This document shows positions 1-9,969 of a stretch of DNA of 64,000 nt, one piece after another (position 1 is the stretch's first letter; every line of letters begins with the position of its first letter). Under the pieces are notes generated by a model. It had not been told where the DNA came from. It ran no database searches and saw nothing but the letters and a program-made list of their open reading frames with translations. The DNA is from Cladophialophora immunda. Its lineage: Eukaryota > Ascomycota > Eurotiomycetes > Chaetothyriales > Herpotrichiellaceae. The stretch covers positions 4,120,855 to 4,184,854 of the forward strand of contig NW_015622544.1 of assembly GCF_000835495.1 (NCBI RefSeq). The letters are read 5' to 3'. The position numbers and the translations under genes were made by a program.

Positions 1-668
1 CACCCATCCGGACCCAGTCAAATCAAGATAGTCTCTGGGAAGAGCTGAAGCAGCATACCGTGGAAGGCGTGATCAAGACGGTGGTGTCGGATCATTCCCC
101 CTGCACTCCTGATCTCAAGATTCTCCCTTCACACATCCCGGGACATATTTGCCAACCCAAGGACAGCGTCAAATCCTTACAGTTAGAGACTGACAGAGGC
201 GACTTCTTCTCTGCATGGGGAGGTATCTCGTCTGTTGGGCTGGGGCTGCCCATCCTGTGGACAGAAATGACCCGCCGCGGTTTGACGGGAACAGACTCGG
301 CCATCACCGACGTGGTGACATGGTGCTGCACCAATACTGCTGCACAAGTAGGCTTGGAAAAGCAGAAAGGTGACCTTGCCGTCGGGTTTGACGCCGACAT
401 CTGTATCTTTGACGACACGAAGGAGTGGATTGTAGAGCCCAGCACGATGCTGTTCCGGAACAAATGCTCTCCGTATCAGGGTAAAACCATGATTGGACAA
501 GTCAAAGAGACGTGGTTGAGGGGAAGACAGGTGTTTGTGAGGGACGGAATGAACAATGGGTTTGTTGGGAAGGATTGCGAGGGACAGTTGTTGCTGGAGC
601 CAAGGATCAAGGAGTTGAAGAAGGTCAAGAGTTGGTTCAGGAGGTGGATTTATGATTTCGACGGCTGA
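1..668 (+). CDS. Allantoinase, C-terminal part (cut by left edge)
   Basis: This is the 3' part of an allantoinase, which hydrolyses allantoin to allantoate in purine degradation. The open frame enters from the window edge (codons in phase from base 3) and reads PPIR early, then VVSDHSPC, which carries the metal-binding/catalytic Asp-His of cyclic amidohydrolases. GDFFSAWGGISSVGLGLP and a C-terminal DLAVGFDADICIFD segment typical of the amidohydrolase beta-sandwich follow. About 221 residues remain; the N-terminal HxH metal site lies outside the window. A GTG-initiated start at 60 is possible on paper, but the frame upstream is still coding, so the gene is truncated by the window rather than broken. 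Family assignment rests on recalled motif patterns and is firm. Nothing visible indicates regulation. Confidence 0.88.
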   Translation, partial: PIRTQSNQDSLWEELKQHTVEGVIKTVVSDHSPCTPDLKILPSHIPGHICQPKDSVKSLQLETDRGDFFSAWGGISSVGLGLPILWTEMTRRGLTGTDSAITDVVTWCCTNTAAQVGLEKQKGDLAVGFDADICIFDDTKEWIVEPSTMLFRNKCSPYQGKTMIGQVKETWLRGRQVFVRDGMNNGFVGKDCEGQLLLEPRIKELKKVKSWFRRWIYDFDG

Positions 669-1948
669 GCTTCTGAGGGCCTTTTTACGAGATTCGGACG
701 TGACGACTGTAGACATTCTTCGAACGAATACCTAGATAACTTGAGATCCTAACACCTGATTGCGATGCACGGTATGCGGTACGCGGTATGCGAAGGCTGT
801 CGTGCAGTCACAGGTCTTGCGAAGTACGAGCTTCGCGAGATACGGCCCCCACCTCGCCATTCCAACTTCCCTGGTCATCCCAACTACCAAGGCCTTCAGC
901 AATTTCTGGCAGCTAGAACAACTCGCTGCCTCTGGCTAAACTTCCAATTATCCAATCGAACCTCCCCGGGAACAGACGTGTGTATCGCCCTCATTATGGA
1001 TGCAATAGCTGCTTTTTCTATTGCCACGAGGGTACTCTCTACCTAAAGCAATCCTAAATTCAGCCGTCTTGCTTTATGTGGTTGGGTTTGGTGTCTACCT
1101 CCTTTACTCGTGGCTTTATCATGTGGAGCCAAGCGGTGGGCCCAATGATTTTCGCAATATATTCATTGCATTCATTCGTAGTCGTTGGTGGTGTTTCCGT
1201 CTATCGATTTTATCTGGCCGGTTTCTATGTCCTTGATTTGCGGAAAAGAGATGGAGATTTCGAGTGGTATAAACCAGAAGTCTTTGAAAAGCCTGACTCT
1301 CGGAAGCAGTTGTCGAGATGGCTCAGAGCACCTCAGGACTCGGTACAGCCTCGCCAGATCTTTAGCTTACGGTGCAAGAAAGTGGCGGCGTTTTCGGGTA
1401 CAACTGTAACACAAGGCTGATCTTCCGCCAAACCTTCGAACGGACTAGGCGAGGATTCATCATTGTCGCGCAAATGAGCATCACAGGAGCATAGCACACC
1501 TAAGCAGGGCTCACTGAGCATGTTAGAGAAGGAGCATCTGAGTAACTTGGGAGGGTATCCCCGCGAGCCTGTTTTGGTACGGGGCTTTGGCCTAGTGCCC
1601 CTAGTTCTGGGCCCAGCGCTCAACTATACTGTCCGGCAGAGTTTTAGGGATAAGCCTGCCGCCCAGGTAGGTGGCAGGCTTATCCAGTCATCTCTCAAAA
1701 CTGTGTATTTTTGGCCAGTTATCAGACAATTACGCGCTCTCTCTCGCGCCCTTCCAACCACAGAAGAAAAAACGTCACGTGGTAATTTCCTCGTCAGTTC
1801 ACCGCTCGAATGAGATCCGGTAAGGCCACGTGACTGAATAGTGGTGCCAATTGCTTTACGGAGAATTATATTGGGTTTATATATTTTAGTTGTTCCAAAT
1901 TTCATCAACAATTCGTGAAGCGAGTTGTCCGACAAATTCCGACACCCA
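669..1948. other. Intergenic, 1.3 kb, with hairpin
   Basis: No convincing gene. Only short unrelated open frames occur. The stretch holds an imperfect inverted repeat (1648-1685) and two CACGTG motifs: GTCACGTG near 1775 and CACGTGAC near 1828, upstream of the tRNA gene. Confidence 0.6.
1648..1685. repeat. 16-bp inverted repeat (hairpin)
   Basis: The arms 1648-1663 and 1670-1685 are complementary over 16 bp with a single mismatch and a 6-nt loop (CAGGTA). As RNA the mismatch becomes a G-U pair. The element sits about 265 bp upstream of tRNA-Arg in a gene-free stretch. It could be a MITE-like remnant or a structured non-coding element; the sequence does not decide. Confidence 0.75.
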
Positions 1949-2020
1949 GGACGCGTGGCGAAATGGTATCGCGCTTGACTACGAATCAAGTGGTTGCGGG
2001 TTCGAATCCCGTCGCATCCT
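1949..2020 (+). tRNA. tRNA-Arg (anticodon ACG)
   Basis: The 72-nt cloverleaf has an acceptor stem 1949-1955 pairing with 2013-2019 (one C-A mismatch at the fourth pair), a GCG/CGC D stem, a CTTGA/TCAAG anticodon stem and a seven-base loop with ACG at 1981-1983. The T arm is GCGGG-TTCGAAT-CCCGT. No intron is needed. The internal B box GGTTCGAATCC is intact. A run of T at 2040-2050 just downstream is a good RNA polymerase III terminator. ACG (read as ICG) decodes CGU, CGC and CGA. Confidence 0.93.
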
Positions 2021-2039
2021 CTCAGATGTTTCCCGCATC

Positions 2040-2050
2040 TTTTTTTTTTT
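2040..2050 (+). terminator. Pol III terminator of tRNA-Arg
   Basis: A run of eleven T begins 20 nt after the tRNA discriminator base, as expected for RNA polymerase III termination. Confidence 0.75.
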
Positions 2051-2318
2051 GTTTTTCTCTTCTGTCGTATACACATAAAATAAAGGTACGAGGTAGTGTT
2101 TCTACCGCCCATATCTAGGTGCTAAAATACGCGGTCAACGAGTGAAATCTACTTCCCCGCACCATTTTCTTCCACAGAACTATCCTGAAGATACTACCTA
2201 GTACGTAGGTAGGTCTGGATATGGGTGTGCGAGGAAACAAAGAAGTTGTCGTAAAGGCTACATATAAATTGGGTGCCAGGCAAGGTGCTCTGTTGTCGCT
2301 AATACATCTCATATTATT

Positions 2319-3071
2319 TCATATTTTGGTCTTCTCTTGATCTCTCTGCCATTTCTCCCTCACGCGCCTTCTCATCCCGCCGTTAATTCCCTTTCCCCAT
2401 ATCTCTTCCTTTTCCATAATTGCACCCACATCGACAGAGACAGGTGTGCCTTTGGCGTCCAAGGCTATTCCTCCTGTTTCTGAACCCGTATACTCCCCCA
2501 GGACAACCTTCCGCTCTTTCTTCCTTCTCTCCTTGTCCCTGCTCATCTTGACTTTCCTCAGATAGGCAGCATATACGCCAACTTCAGCGACCCCCACCAC
2601 AATCCCCGTGGCTAGAGACAAGAGCACTCGTAAGCCGTCGTTGGCCCACCATCGTGTCAAGTAGAATATTGCGGCCGCACAGAGGATTATGCTGAGAAAG
2701 ATATTGAGGACCAGCGAAGAGGAGATGTCGTCATCTTCATCTTCTCGGTCGGTATTGAGGGAACTTGACGCGGAATTGGAAAGGAGGGAGGCATATTCGC
2801 GCTGTTCTTGTTCTCGCCGCAATTTTGCCATGAGTGCGACGTATTCTGGTGATGGCTGAGGTTTTGGCGGTGGCGGAGGGACATAGATGTGGGTGCCGCG
2901 GAGGAGGCTGTTGAGAGTGGTTGTTTTACTGAGGCGGGACATGGCGATGAGCGTAGTGTGCTCGACTGCCTGGCCGCATGTTGTGGGCAGATCTGTGAGG
3001 GACGAGCGATCATCGGAAGAGAGGGAGGAGATGGCAGAGAGAATGCGAGGTGTGGTTGTGAGGAGGACCAT
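2319..3071 (-). CDS. V-ATPase assembly factor, Vma12/Vph2 type
   Basis: The 250-residue single-exon protein matches the ER factor needed to assemble the V0 sector of the vacuolar proton ATPase. The family hallmark HIYVPPPPPKPQPSPEY lies at about residues 61-77, followed by a charged LRREQEQREY segment. Two hydrophobic spans follow: LVLNIFLSIILCAAAIFYL (about 119-137) and a second at about 147-170. The basic, charged C-terminal tail would face the cytosol. Vma12 normally acts in a complex with Vma22 and Vma21. The start at 3071 gives a full-length product; a downstream Met at MSRLSK would lose about 43 residues. Length and domain order fit the family. Confidence 0.85.
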   Translation of the reverse strand: MVLLTTTPRILSAISSLSSDDRSSLTDLPTTCGQAVEHTTLIAMSRLSKTTTLNSLLRGTHIYVPPPPPKPQPSPEYVALMAKLRREQEQREYASLLSNSASSSLNTDREDEDDDISSSLVLNIFLSIILCAAAIFYLTRWWANDGLRVLLSLATGIVVGVAEVGVYAAYLRKVKMSRDKERRKKERKVVLGEYTGSETGGIALDAKGTPVSVDVGAIMEKEEIWGKGINGGMRRRVREKWQRDQEKTKI

Positions 3072-3539
3072 CTTGTCTTATCTTCCATGTATGCTGCAGG
3101 AAACAGCTGAGTGTCGGTCGTTTATTCGAGGTGACGACTTCGTGCCGTCATGAACAGAAGCAGCCTTGCAGTTGGAGATAGATTACCGAGGTGCTCACGA
3201 GGCTGCAGCTCTGGGGTCTCTTAGGAGCTCATTAGCAAAGCTCCCCCGCTTGTCAAGGGCGCGCCAAACGGTGTAGATCTTCTAGCTACTAGCCGCGAGG
3301 TGGGCAGCTGCAAGGACGAGTAAAGTCGCTTCGCGTGGTGTTGGTGGGGATATTTCACTTGAGGTTCACCTTCTTTCCAAACCTCAACTCCGCACGCAGT
3401 TTGCGATCCGATGCGGCACGTCCGCCATGCACAATTTTTCGCTTGACGCGCATTTCAATCCTTATCTCATCCCTCGTGGCCTCTGCTGGCCATGCTTGTT
3501 CACATAATATGAAGCACTTCTCCACGGTGTGCGATTATT
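3072..3539. other. Divergent intergenic region
   Basis: A shared upstream region between two divergently transcribed genes, the V-ATPase assembly factor (minus) and the Myb/C2H2 protein (plus). No further gene is seen. Confidence 0.6.
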
Positions 3540-6500
3540 ATGGGACAAACTCAAAGTCAAGAGTCCGAGTCTGCCTCGCCTCCAGAGTCTGAACCCGACG
3601 ACCGTAAGTGGGATCCCCCTCATTCATGTTATTGGCGCGTTTGAGGCAAAGCGATTAATTGCGCGTTCAGAAGAATTTGACATTTCTCAAATCCCCGACG
3701 ACCGAGACCACGCTTCGGCCCACAACTCTGATGCTGGGCCTGATCGCACTCCGGCACCTGCTCCTGATGAATCCGCAGGCATGGCAAAGCGCTCCGGCCG
3801 CCACCACAGAGGGCAGACTCTGGCGGTGACACAGAGCGCGGATGCATCACGAAGAAAATCCAAGAAGCGCAGTCGCAAGCGGCGGCTGTCGCAGAACATA
3901 CCGAGCGACGACGCGCTCAGCGAAGTCCCAAACCGCAAGTCCCCTCCTTTAACCCACGCTACAGAAATAAAATCCGACAGCCGACCCTTGAGAGATACGG
4001 AACCAGAAACCTATCACATATATGCGACGTCGGATGCAAGCGATGCAGAAGATGCGGATAGCCAGAGACTTGTCGAGTCTAACGCATTTGCGGCAGTCAA
4101 TGGAGGAAGTCAGAAGGATGGAGAGGCTTTTGGCGTGCCTGCTACACAAGTGCCACCGCTCAGGGTGAACGATGAAGGTCGGGTTCTATGCCCTTTGGCG
4201 GAGGTCCACAACTGCAAATTGACCTTCGGCTCGGGCAAGGCAGCCACGAGACATGCCAATGTCCACACGACGAGTTTTCAATGTGGCGTTTGTGGGAAAC
4301 AGATGAGCCGAAAAGACACCCTCGCCAAGCATATGAAGCTGCACAGTGCATTGCAGATCGCATCTGCTGAAGCCTTCTCAAAGCCGAATGAAGATCCTCT
4401 AGCCAAGATGCCAGAGAGTTCCGAATCTGCACAGCGGAACGTGTCAAATGAGGTACACACCCAGGTCGAGGACGGAGAGCCGCCAGAAGAGGATTCAATA
4501 GAATTTACGACTCATCCAGAGAAGCTGGGATCTAAGGATCATGGTCACAATCTCGATCTGGATCCTCAGCCAGAGGGAAATGACGGACTGGAGGTCGAGA
4601 TGAATGAAGCTCCGCCTGATGCCGATGTCGCCGAAGTTGTGTCCGACCAACAGTCAAGCTCACCATCCAGCGTCTTCGATGAAGCAGAAGATATCATTGT
4701 GAAAGAGACTCCGATGCGGAAGGGGAATCTCAAACGTAAACGGGACGCTGGAGATGGTCCCCAACCCAAGCGACCAAGCCCAGAGAGAACCCGCAAACGA
4801 AGGAAGGGAACGCCCAACTCCCCGCCTACCTCCGTCCCCCCTAATGAAACGACCAAGCCAGATTCTCTGAAGTCAGGGGTGGCGGATGCCCTTCAAAGCC
4901 GTCAAGTTACGGACAAGATCGTCCCACGACTCCAGAAAAGGCAGGGGAGCATGAATGGCTGGGCTCAAAAATACACACCAGGCTCAGGCCTCAGGCATCC
5001 AACGCTCAATCCAAAATCACCACCCTCTCGCTCCGTTACGCAGCGGATGGAAGTGGTCATTCCGAAAACAAGCCAGGCTGGTCCTTCTAGCATGAAGTCG
5101 AAGAAGAAAGACCTCGCGCTGGCGGACGCTGTAACGGGTGCCGACCGTGAGCGCTCTGAAGCTAATGCCCTTGCAGGACTCAGCCGTAAGAAATTAAGAA
5201 AAGCTCCTTATGCGACACCAAAGGGCAAAAGGCGGGCAGAGCCTGATGTGGACTACTCAACTCCGCTGAAAGATTCTGCTGGCGGTGAGGTTGATGTCTC
5301 TAACAGCGGCAGCGACAACGAACCTGTCGGCATTGCAACGTCTGTTGCCAAAAGGACGTTTCCTGCGCCAATAGCACAAAAACAAGGTCAGGAAGAGCAC
5401 GATGACTCGGACGTTGATGCGGATCCAACTAACAGGTCCGACGTCGATTTAAGCGAAGCAGAATCAGCCGAGAGAATCGACAGAGTCACTAAAGCTCCGA
5501 GATCCAAGCGATCCGACAATGGAGATTCGCTCGAGTGCACCAAGTGTCACCGAAGATTTGCAAACCGGGATTTGCTCAATAAACACTTGAAGAAACGCTC
5601 TGCGCATGTGGGCTTGCATAAGTGTCTGCAGTGTTCAGAAGAATTCTGGGCGACCACTGCACTCGCCCAACACGAGAAGGACATGGGCCACGGAAAGGGT
5701 AACGGCCTGCAAGGACGCACTGGCGCCTTCAGCCAGACCGAGGTCGCCAAGTTGAACGGGTGGAGAGATCGGTTTTGCGAGCACCACAACATCAGTCGGA
5801 TCCAGTTCAACGACATGATGACTGACACCATGACGCGGGACAAAGGCAGCAGTTGGAACTGGCCGTTCATTAAGCGAGCAGAATTTCTGCAAGAGTATCT
5901 CGGTGTTCTCCCAAATCGGAACAAACGGTCGCTGCTGCGCTATCGTGAACGAAACTTTCAGAATGTCGAGGGGTCGAAGAACTGGACAGCTGAAGATGAT
6001 AAGGACCTGATTCGATTGCACAAAGAACTAGGGCCAAAGTGGGCTGAGATTGCAAAGAGACTGACGAGGACACTCGATGCGGTCAGTCAACGATGGCGGC
6101 ATAAATTGCGATACGGCGAAGTGGACACCGGTGAGTGGTCGAAAGCAGAGAACGCCAAGTTTCGCGAGATCTTGGACGAGCTACGGCACGACTCGGACGG
6201 GAAGGAATTGCAGGATTACCGCATCCCGTGGAACCAGGTCAGCGAAAGAATGGGCACACGTTCCGCGCAGCAGTGCTCGAATCATTATCGCGCTCGACAT
6301 TCGAAAAAGGAACGAGGCAGGTGGATCAAGATTGACGCCTTGGAGAAGAGCCTGGGGTCGAGTCGCATTCTGACACCCTCGAAGATGGAGTTGAGGCTAA
6401 GTGGAAAGACGGTGAGAACAAGAACTTCGAAGAAAGGTCTGTCGGAGGAGTATATTCTCGACGACGATGACGACGAGGATGGTGATGAAGGTCCGGAAGA

Positions 6501-7389
6501 AGGGCAGGGAGATGATGAAGCTTCCGAGAACGACAAGTTGACAGAGGGTACTACAAATGAGGACACTGGCAGTGAACGTGGGTCTGACTCTGAAGGAGAC
6601 GTCGAGGTTGCGAACCAGTCGTCCTCGTCGGCCGAAGATGGGTCGCCAGCTAGTGAGATCTCTCACACAAGGATTCCAGTAATCACGAAGACGCCTGGTA
6701 AAACTCTGGGGTCAAGTCAACTCTTCGAGCAGACTCAAGCCAATACTTCAGCACTGAAGCCTCCGCAAACTAGCGGCAGGAAGGCAAGACTGCAGGAAAG
6801 CCAGGAACGACCTTCGCCGAACATTCCCATCGAGCAGCGGCGACTGGAGTCGAGGTCTCCTTTGAAGGAAATTCCTGTGCTGGAGAATGGTGACTTGGCC
6901 CCCGAGCAGGATGACGACGAGGACGAGAGCAAGAGCGGAATGAGTGATAATGAGACATCCGATGACCGGGGCTCAGCTCAGCAGACTGATGAGGAGCAAG
7001 ACATTACCTCTGAGGGTTCTGCCAATGAAGACGAGGATGTTGTCGTCGACACTGAGGCGGCAGAAACAGAAGATGACGACGATGACGATAGCGACGACGA
7101 TAATCCTGCAACCACGGATGAAGACACGGACGAGGACGATGGAGGAGACGATGGAGACAACGTGGATGAAGAATCATCCCCCGAGGATGAGGAGGATGGA
7201 GAGGATGAAGATTCTGAGGCGTCCGGTGAAAACAAGTCAAGTTTCATGGACAGTATCAACGAGTCTGCGAAACGGGCGATGATACGAAGCAGCCAGACTT
7301 TGAAGGGCCTCCCAGTCCCAGGCATTGGCGGTCGTAACAAAGGAAAATTGCACAAACTGGACCAAGAGGGCAGCGATGATGAGGAATGA
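3540..7389 (+). CDS. C2H2 zinc finger and Myb/SANT DNA-binding protein, Reb1/TTF-I-like
   Basis: Two exons are inferred: 3540-3603 and 3671-7389, with a 67-nt GTAAGT..CAG intron, giving 1,260 residues. The frame also stays open upstream of the acceptor, but the intron model yields a clean start, MGQTQSQESE. C2H2-type fingers lie at about 194-247 (FQCGVCGKQMSRKDTLAKH preceded by a degenerate finger) and 642-697 (ECTKC and KCLQC fingers). Two Myb/SANT repeats at about 790-900 begin NWTAEDDKDLIRLHKELGPK and end NHYRARHSKK. The C-terminal quarter is highly acidic, with long Asp/Glu runs. The tandem Myb region resembles fungal Reb1 and RNA polymerase I terminator-binding factors, so a nuclear role at rDNA or as a general regulatory factor is inferred. 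An MGxxxS amino terminus is unusual for such a protein. Exact function is uncertain. Confidence 0.78.
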
Positions 7390-8337
7390 AGACGAAAGGG
7401 CTCCGTCGGCCGCCGAAGTCGTGTGGTCGAGAAGGTCGCCTCGAGACCACCCTATATACAGGGTAGTCCTTTAGTCACTGTCGACCAAACATTGATACGG
7501 TGCAACGACACCTTAGTATATGATACCTCGGATCAAATTCCCAACCTTTAGCTTCCAGTGCCCGATTCTTCCTGGTAGCTATATCTTAGTCTTTGCCGGG
7601 GTGGATGGCGACTGGTCGAGTGGCGACAAGTCCACGCACCTCCCCCAGCTCGCAGAATGGTACGTAGGTATGCAGAGAAAGAGGTGTCGAGGGGAGACCC
7701 AATGCACAAAGACGGAGACGGACAGCTTCACAGCCTTGCGGCGTGATGGGGTGCCCAGCAAGGGCCTGAGTCAAGGTCCCAACCAGCGGCGGTGGCGGCG
7801 TAAGGCTGCCCCTGCCGGCCCCGTCTGCTCGCTCGCTCGCTCGCTCAGCCTCGCGTGCCGCGATAGTGTGATATTCTCCGGTCCAGCAGGGGCCCGTCCG
7901 CATGATTCCGCACGCACGCCCTTGGAAGCGGGCGATATGGCCTCGAACCACCCCCTCGAGAGTTTGCCATGCTCTCATGCTCTCATGCTCGCAGGCCTCT
8001 CTGTGTGCGGGGAGGGGAGAAAAGAGCCGGAAACCGACCTCCTGATGATATTATATCACACCACTACGTCACTGCCTCAGGATCAACATGCGAGGAGATA
8101 CCTCGTATATATGGCGACATCACCTGAGAAGAATTGTACGTGAACTTCGAGAGTCGAAGGATCTCTTAAAAGGCCCAGAAATCTCCCCCTGCGAAACTCA
8201 TTTCGCCCTGATCTCCCTCAATTTCTCATCACATCGACTCTAATCCCCCCCCCAATCTGGCTCGTCAAACGGACGATTCCCTCCTGACGCGCCTCCTCCA
8301 TTCTCTTCCCTTCACGCGTCTCAATCGCAATATCAAA
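7390..8337. other. Intergenic, 0.95 kb
   Basis: No supported gene. It contains a (GCTC)5 tandem at 7827-7846 and a C homopolymer near 8250 in the probable 5' leader of the next gene. The long open frame 7520-8143 is low-complexity and has no domain-like features. Confidence 0.55.
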
Positions 8338-9693
8338 ATGTCTAGCACATCCGCACTGGCTCAAGTCATGCGGCGTGCCGCAAAGGCACTGCCGCCCATC
8401 AATTCGGCCAGTTTCGGCGAGGCTTTCGACTGGTTGGGCCAATATAAGGTGGTTCTCTTGGGCGACGCCAGCCACGGCACGTCAGAGTTCTATGCCGCTC
8501 GCGCAGAAATCACAAAGCGGCTCATCAAGGACCACGGATTCAAGTGTGTAGCGCTGGAGGCGGATTGGCCCGACGCCGAGGCAATCGATCATTACGTACG
8601 ACGGTGGCCAGGCCAGCATCCTGACCCGGTGCAGGCGGCTAGGGACAAGGAAAGCCCGTTTCAGCGATTCCCAACGTGGATGTGGAGGAATCGTGAAATG
8701 CAGGATTTGGTCCACTGGATGAGGGACTATAATGAAGGATTACCCGCGGAGGAGAAGGCGGGTGTGTATGGATTGGATCTATACTCGATGGGATCGAGTA
8801 TGAGCGCTGTGATTCGGTACTTACAGAATATCGACCCAGAGATGGCCCAGGAGGCAAAAGAACGATATGCTGGACTGCAGCGTTGGGTCAACCGGGAACA
8901 CCAATATGGACGGAAGATGCTCCAGAGCAAATACATGGAGAATCTGAAGACTTGTGAGGAAGACGTCATCAAGATGCTGCTGGAACTGCTGCGAAAGAGG
9001 TTGGAGTACTCGGTCAAAATCAACGACGGCGAAAGATTCCACAGTGCTGAGCAGAATGCCGTGCTGGTGGTGGACGCGGAGGAGTACTATCGCAAGATGT
9101 ACTACAGTGATGTGGTCAGCTGGAATCTGAGGGATCTGCATATGTTCGACACCTTGAAACGCTTACTTGACTTCCGAAAATCCAAGGCCGTGGTGTGGGC
9201 TCACAACAGCCACCTCGGGGACGCGCGATTCACCGACATGGGCACGCAGCGCGAGGAACTCAATCTCGGTCAACTCTGCCGCGAGAATCTATCCGATGTG
9301 GTCCTCGTAGGTTGCGGCACACATGACGGCTCAGTCGCTGCCGCACACGAGTGGGATGGTGACATGCAAATCATGAACGTCAATCCGTCGCGAGAGGACA
9401 GCTGGGAGTATGTGGCACACAGCACCAACATGCCAAGATTTCTGCTTGATATGCGCAAGGGGCATTGCGACGAAGATACGCGCAGAGCCCTCGCTGCTAA
9501 TCGGCTTGAACGATTCATCGGCGTGATTTACCGGCCGAAGACGGAGCTGTGGAGTCATTACAGCGGCTCCAGGTTGTCCAAGCAGTTCGACGCGTATGTG
9601 TTTTTCGACAGGACGCAGGCAGTCGGAGCGCTGGAAAAGAAACAGCCCCATACACCACTGCTCGAGGCGGAAACTTATCCATTTGGTTTGTGA
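8338..9693 (+). CDS. Erythromycin esterase-like family protein
   Basis: A single-exon protein of 451 residues belongs to the erythromycin esterase (EreA-like) fold family. GDASHGTSEFY at about 42-52 supplies the conserved His, followed by EADWPDA at about 74-80, and WAHNSHLGDAR near 287-297 gives the second conserved His/Asn block. In bacteria the family hydrolyses the macrolide lactone. Fungal members are common and uncharacterised, and some bacterial relatives are succinoglycan-biosynthesis proteins, so macrolide hydrolysis should not be assumed. The start is in good context (CAAAATG) and the length fits. No signal peptide is evident, suggesting a cytosolic protein. Confidence 0.85.
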   Translation: MSSTSALAQVMRRAAKALPPINSASFGEAFDWLGQYKVVLLGDASHGTSEFYAARAEITKRLIKDHGFKCVALEADWPDAEAIDHYVRRWPGQHPDPVQAARDKESPFQRFPTWMWRNREMQDLVHWMRDYNEGLPAEEKAGVYGLDLYSMGSSMSAVIRYLQNIDPEMAQEAKERYAGLQRWVNREHQYGRKMLQSKYMENLKTCEEDVIKMLLELLRKRLEYSVKINDGERFHSAEQNAVLVVDAEEYYRKMYYSDVVSWNLRDLHMFDTLKRLLDFRKSKAVVWAHNSHLGDARFTDMGTQREELNLGQLCRENLSDVVLVGCGTHDGSVAAAHEWDGDMQIMNVNPSREDSWEYVAHSTNMPRFLLDMRKGHCDEDTRRALAANRLERFIGVIYRPKTELWSHYSGSRLSKQFDAYVFFDRTQAVGALEKKQPHTPLLEAETYPFGL

Positions 9694-9969
9694 TTAATGA
9701 ACAGGGCAGAGGAGCGACCCTGGGGGACCGTCCCTTCGCTCAAAAGTTCGGGTTTCGTCTGTACAGTTGGTCTGGTAGTTTGAACAGGGAAAAAATGCAG
9801 TCGCTGTTTCCGCGGCGACGGAGGCAGACCAATAGCCGACAAGTTTTGTCACCATAGTTATATGCCTTGGAATTCCGGTTTCAGAAACTTCGAACATAGG
9901 GTTAGATGCGGCGGTAAATCGAAGCTTTATCATGATCACCTTCACAGAGGAAGGAGAGCACGTTTCCCA

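Noticed and set aside
1624..2112. Minus-strand frame of 162 codons over the tRNA
   Set aside because: It runs through the antisense of tRNA-Arg and the hairpin, so coding is very unlikely.
7520..8143. Plus-strand frame of 207 codons
   Set aside because: It crosses GCTC repeats and has no domain, signal or family-like pattern; it ends just before the 5' leader of the next gene.
8338..9693. Macrolide resistance gene
   Set aside because: The fold family matches, but fungal members have no shown macrolide role and the context is housekeeping.
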